Positions 15,025 to 15,281 of a DNA stretch of 15,281 nt are shown in pieces. Position numbers and translations under genes: made by a program. The stretch's first letter is position 1. Each line of letters starts with the position of its first letter. The notes below the pieces were generated by a model. That model saw only the letters and a program-made list of their open reading frames with translations, had not been told where the DNA came from and made no database searches. Origin of the DNA: Clostridia bacterium (GTDB taxonomy: Bacteria > Bacillota_A > Clostridia > Christensenellales > Aristaeellaceae); assembly GCA_900754775.1 (NCBI GenBank), contig CAAEDZ010000059.1, positions 1 through 15,281 of the forward strand, given 5' to 3'.

Positions 15025-15232
15025 TGTGATCGAAGTCGAGGGCGTTGTCACGGAATCCTTCCCCAACGCCATGTTTGAAGTAGAGCTGCCCAATGGCCAC
15101 AAGATACTGGCCCACGTTTCCGGCAAGATGCGCATGAACTACATCCGCATCTATCCCGGCGACAAGGTGACGATAGAGCTTTCGCCCTACGATCTCACCC
15201 GCGGCCGCATCACCTGGCGCAGCAAGAACTAA
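15011..15232 (+). CDS. infA: Translation initiation factor IF-1 (TTG start)
   Basis: A 73-residue OB-fold protein that occupies the A site of the 30S subunit during initiation. [20 protein letters not shown] (3-22), then [20 protein letters not shown] and the C-terminal RGRITWR are diagnostic. The start must be TTG at 15011: it gives the conserved SKSDVIE N-terminus and has GGAGGAGG 6 nt upstream, while the next candidate codon (GTG 15026) would cut into the fold. It overlaps the end of the KOW gene by 14 nt. IF-1 acts with IF-2 and IF-3, whose genes are elsewhere. Confidence 0.97.
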   Translation: MSKSDVIEVEGVVTESFPNAMFEVELPNGHKILAHVSGKMRMNYIRIYPGDKVTIELSPYDLTRGRITWRSKN

Positions 15233-15267
15233 GGGCTTCCAAGCCCGACTTGAAGGAGGAAACCACC

Positions 15268-15281
15268 ATGAAAGTAAGGCC
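15268..15281 (+). CDS. rpmJ: 50S ribosomal protein L36 (3' partial)
   Basis: Only the first four codons plus two bases are visible (MKVR and the start of a proline codon). This matches the invariant start of L36. AAGGAGGA (15253-15260) precedes the ATG by 7 nt, and infA-rpmJ is the standard order. The rest lies beyond the window. Confidence 0.85.

Overview
The window is a GC-rich chromosomal segment of a low-GC-type phylum member with high-GC composition, most likely a Clostridia-class Firmicute (Bacillota), possibly gut-associated. The evidence is the gene order of the S10-spc-alpha ribosomal cluster (secY-adk-map-KOW-infA-rpmJ), the short zinc-binding form of S14, the zinc-ribbon form of L24, a class B sortase with a cell-wall sorting-signal substrate, and strong SigA-type promoters. 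No species can be named from the sequence alone.

Layout. (1) 1-1605, plus strand: the C-terminal end of a cysteine-repeat surface protein ending in an MPKTG sorting signal, then a class B sortase, closed by a bidirectional terminator. The adjacent pair suggests an enzyme and its substrate. (2) 1733-2248: a small XRE-family regulator on the minus strand with its own terminator. Divergent from it is a strong plus-strand promoter that fires into a short structured segment ending in a rho-independent terminator, a candidate small RNA of about 75 nt. Two inverted 10-bp boxes, 41 bp apart, overlap the two -10 elements and are good candidates for the regulator's operator. (3) 2249-2783: no gene. It holds a degenerate 80-bp direct duplication, a second strong promoter (TTGCAT-17-TATAAT) and a roughly 235-nt structured leader with a perfect 9-bp hairpin just before the rpsJ ribosome binding site.

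(4) 2784-15281: one tightly packed operon on the plus strand: rpsJ, rplC, rplD, rplW, rplB, rpsS, rplV, rpsC, rplP, rpmC, rpsQ, rplN, rplX, rplE, rpsN, rpsH, rplF, rplR, rpsE, rpmD, rplO, secY, adk, map, a KOW-domain gene, infA and the first codons of rpmJ. It encodes ribosomal proteins of both subunits, the protein-export channel, adenylate kinase, methionine aminopeptidase and initiation factor IF-1. Most gaps are under 40 nt. Several junctions overlap (rplP/rpmC, map/KOW, KOW/infA) or abut (rplD/rplW, rplO/secY), pointing to translational coupling.

The ribosomal part is conventional. The parts worth a second look are all in the first 2.8 kb (surface protein/sortase, the XRE-divergent-RNA module, the operon leader), plus minor oddities in Adk, L22 and the infA start. 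I found no CRISPR array, tRNA, rRNA, insertion sequence or clear new multi-gene system.
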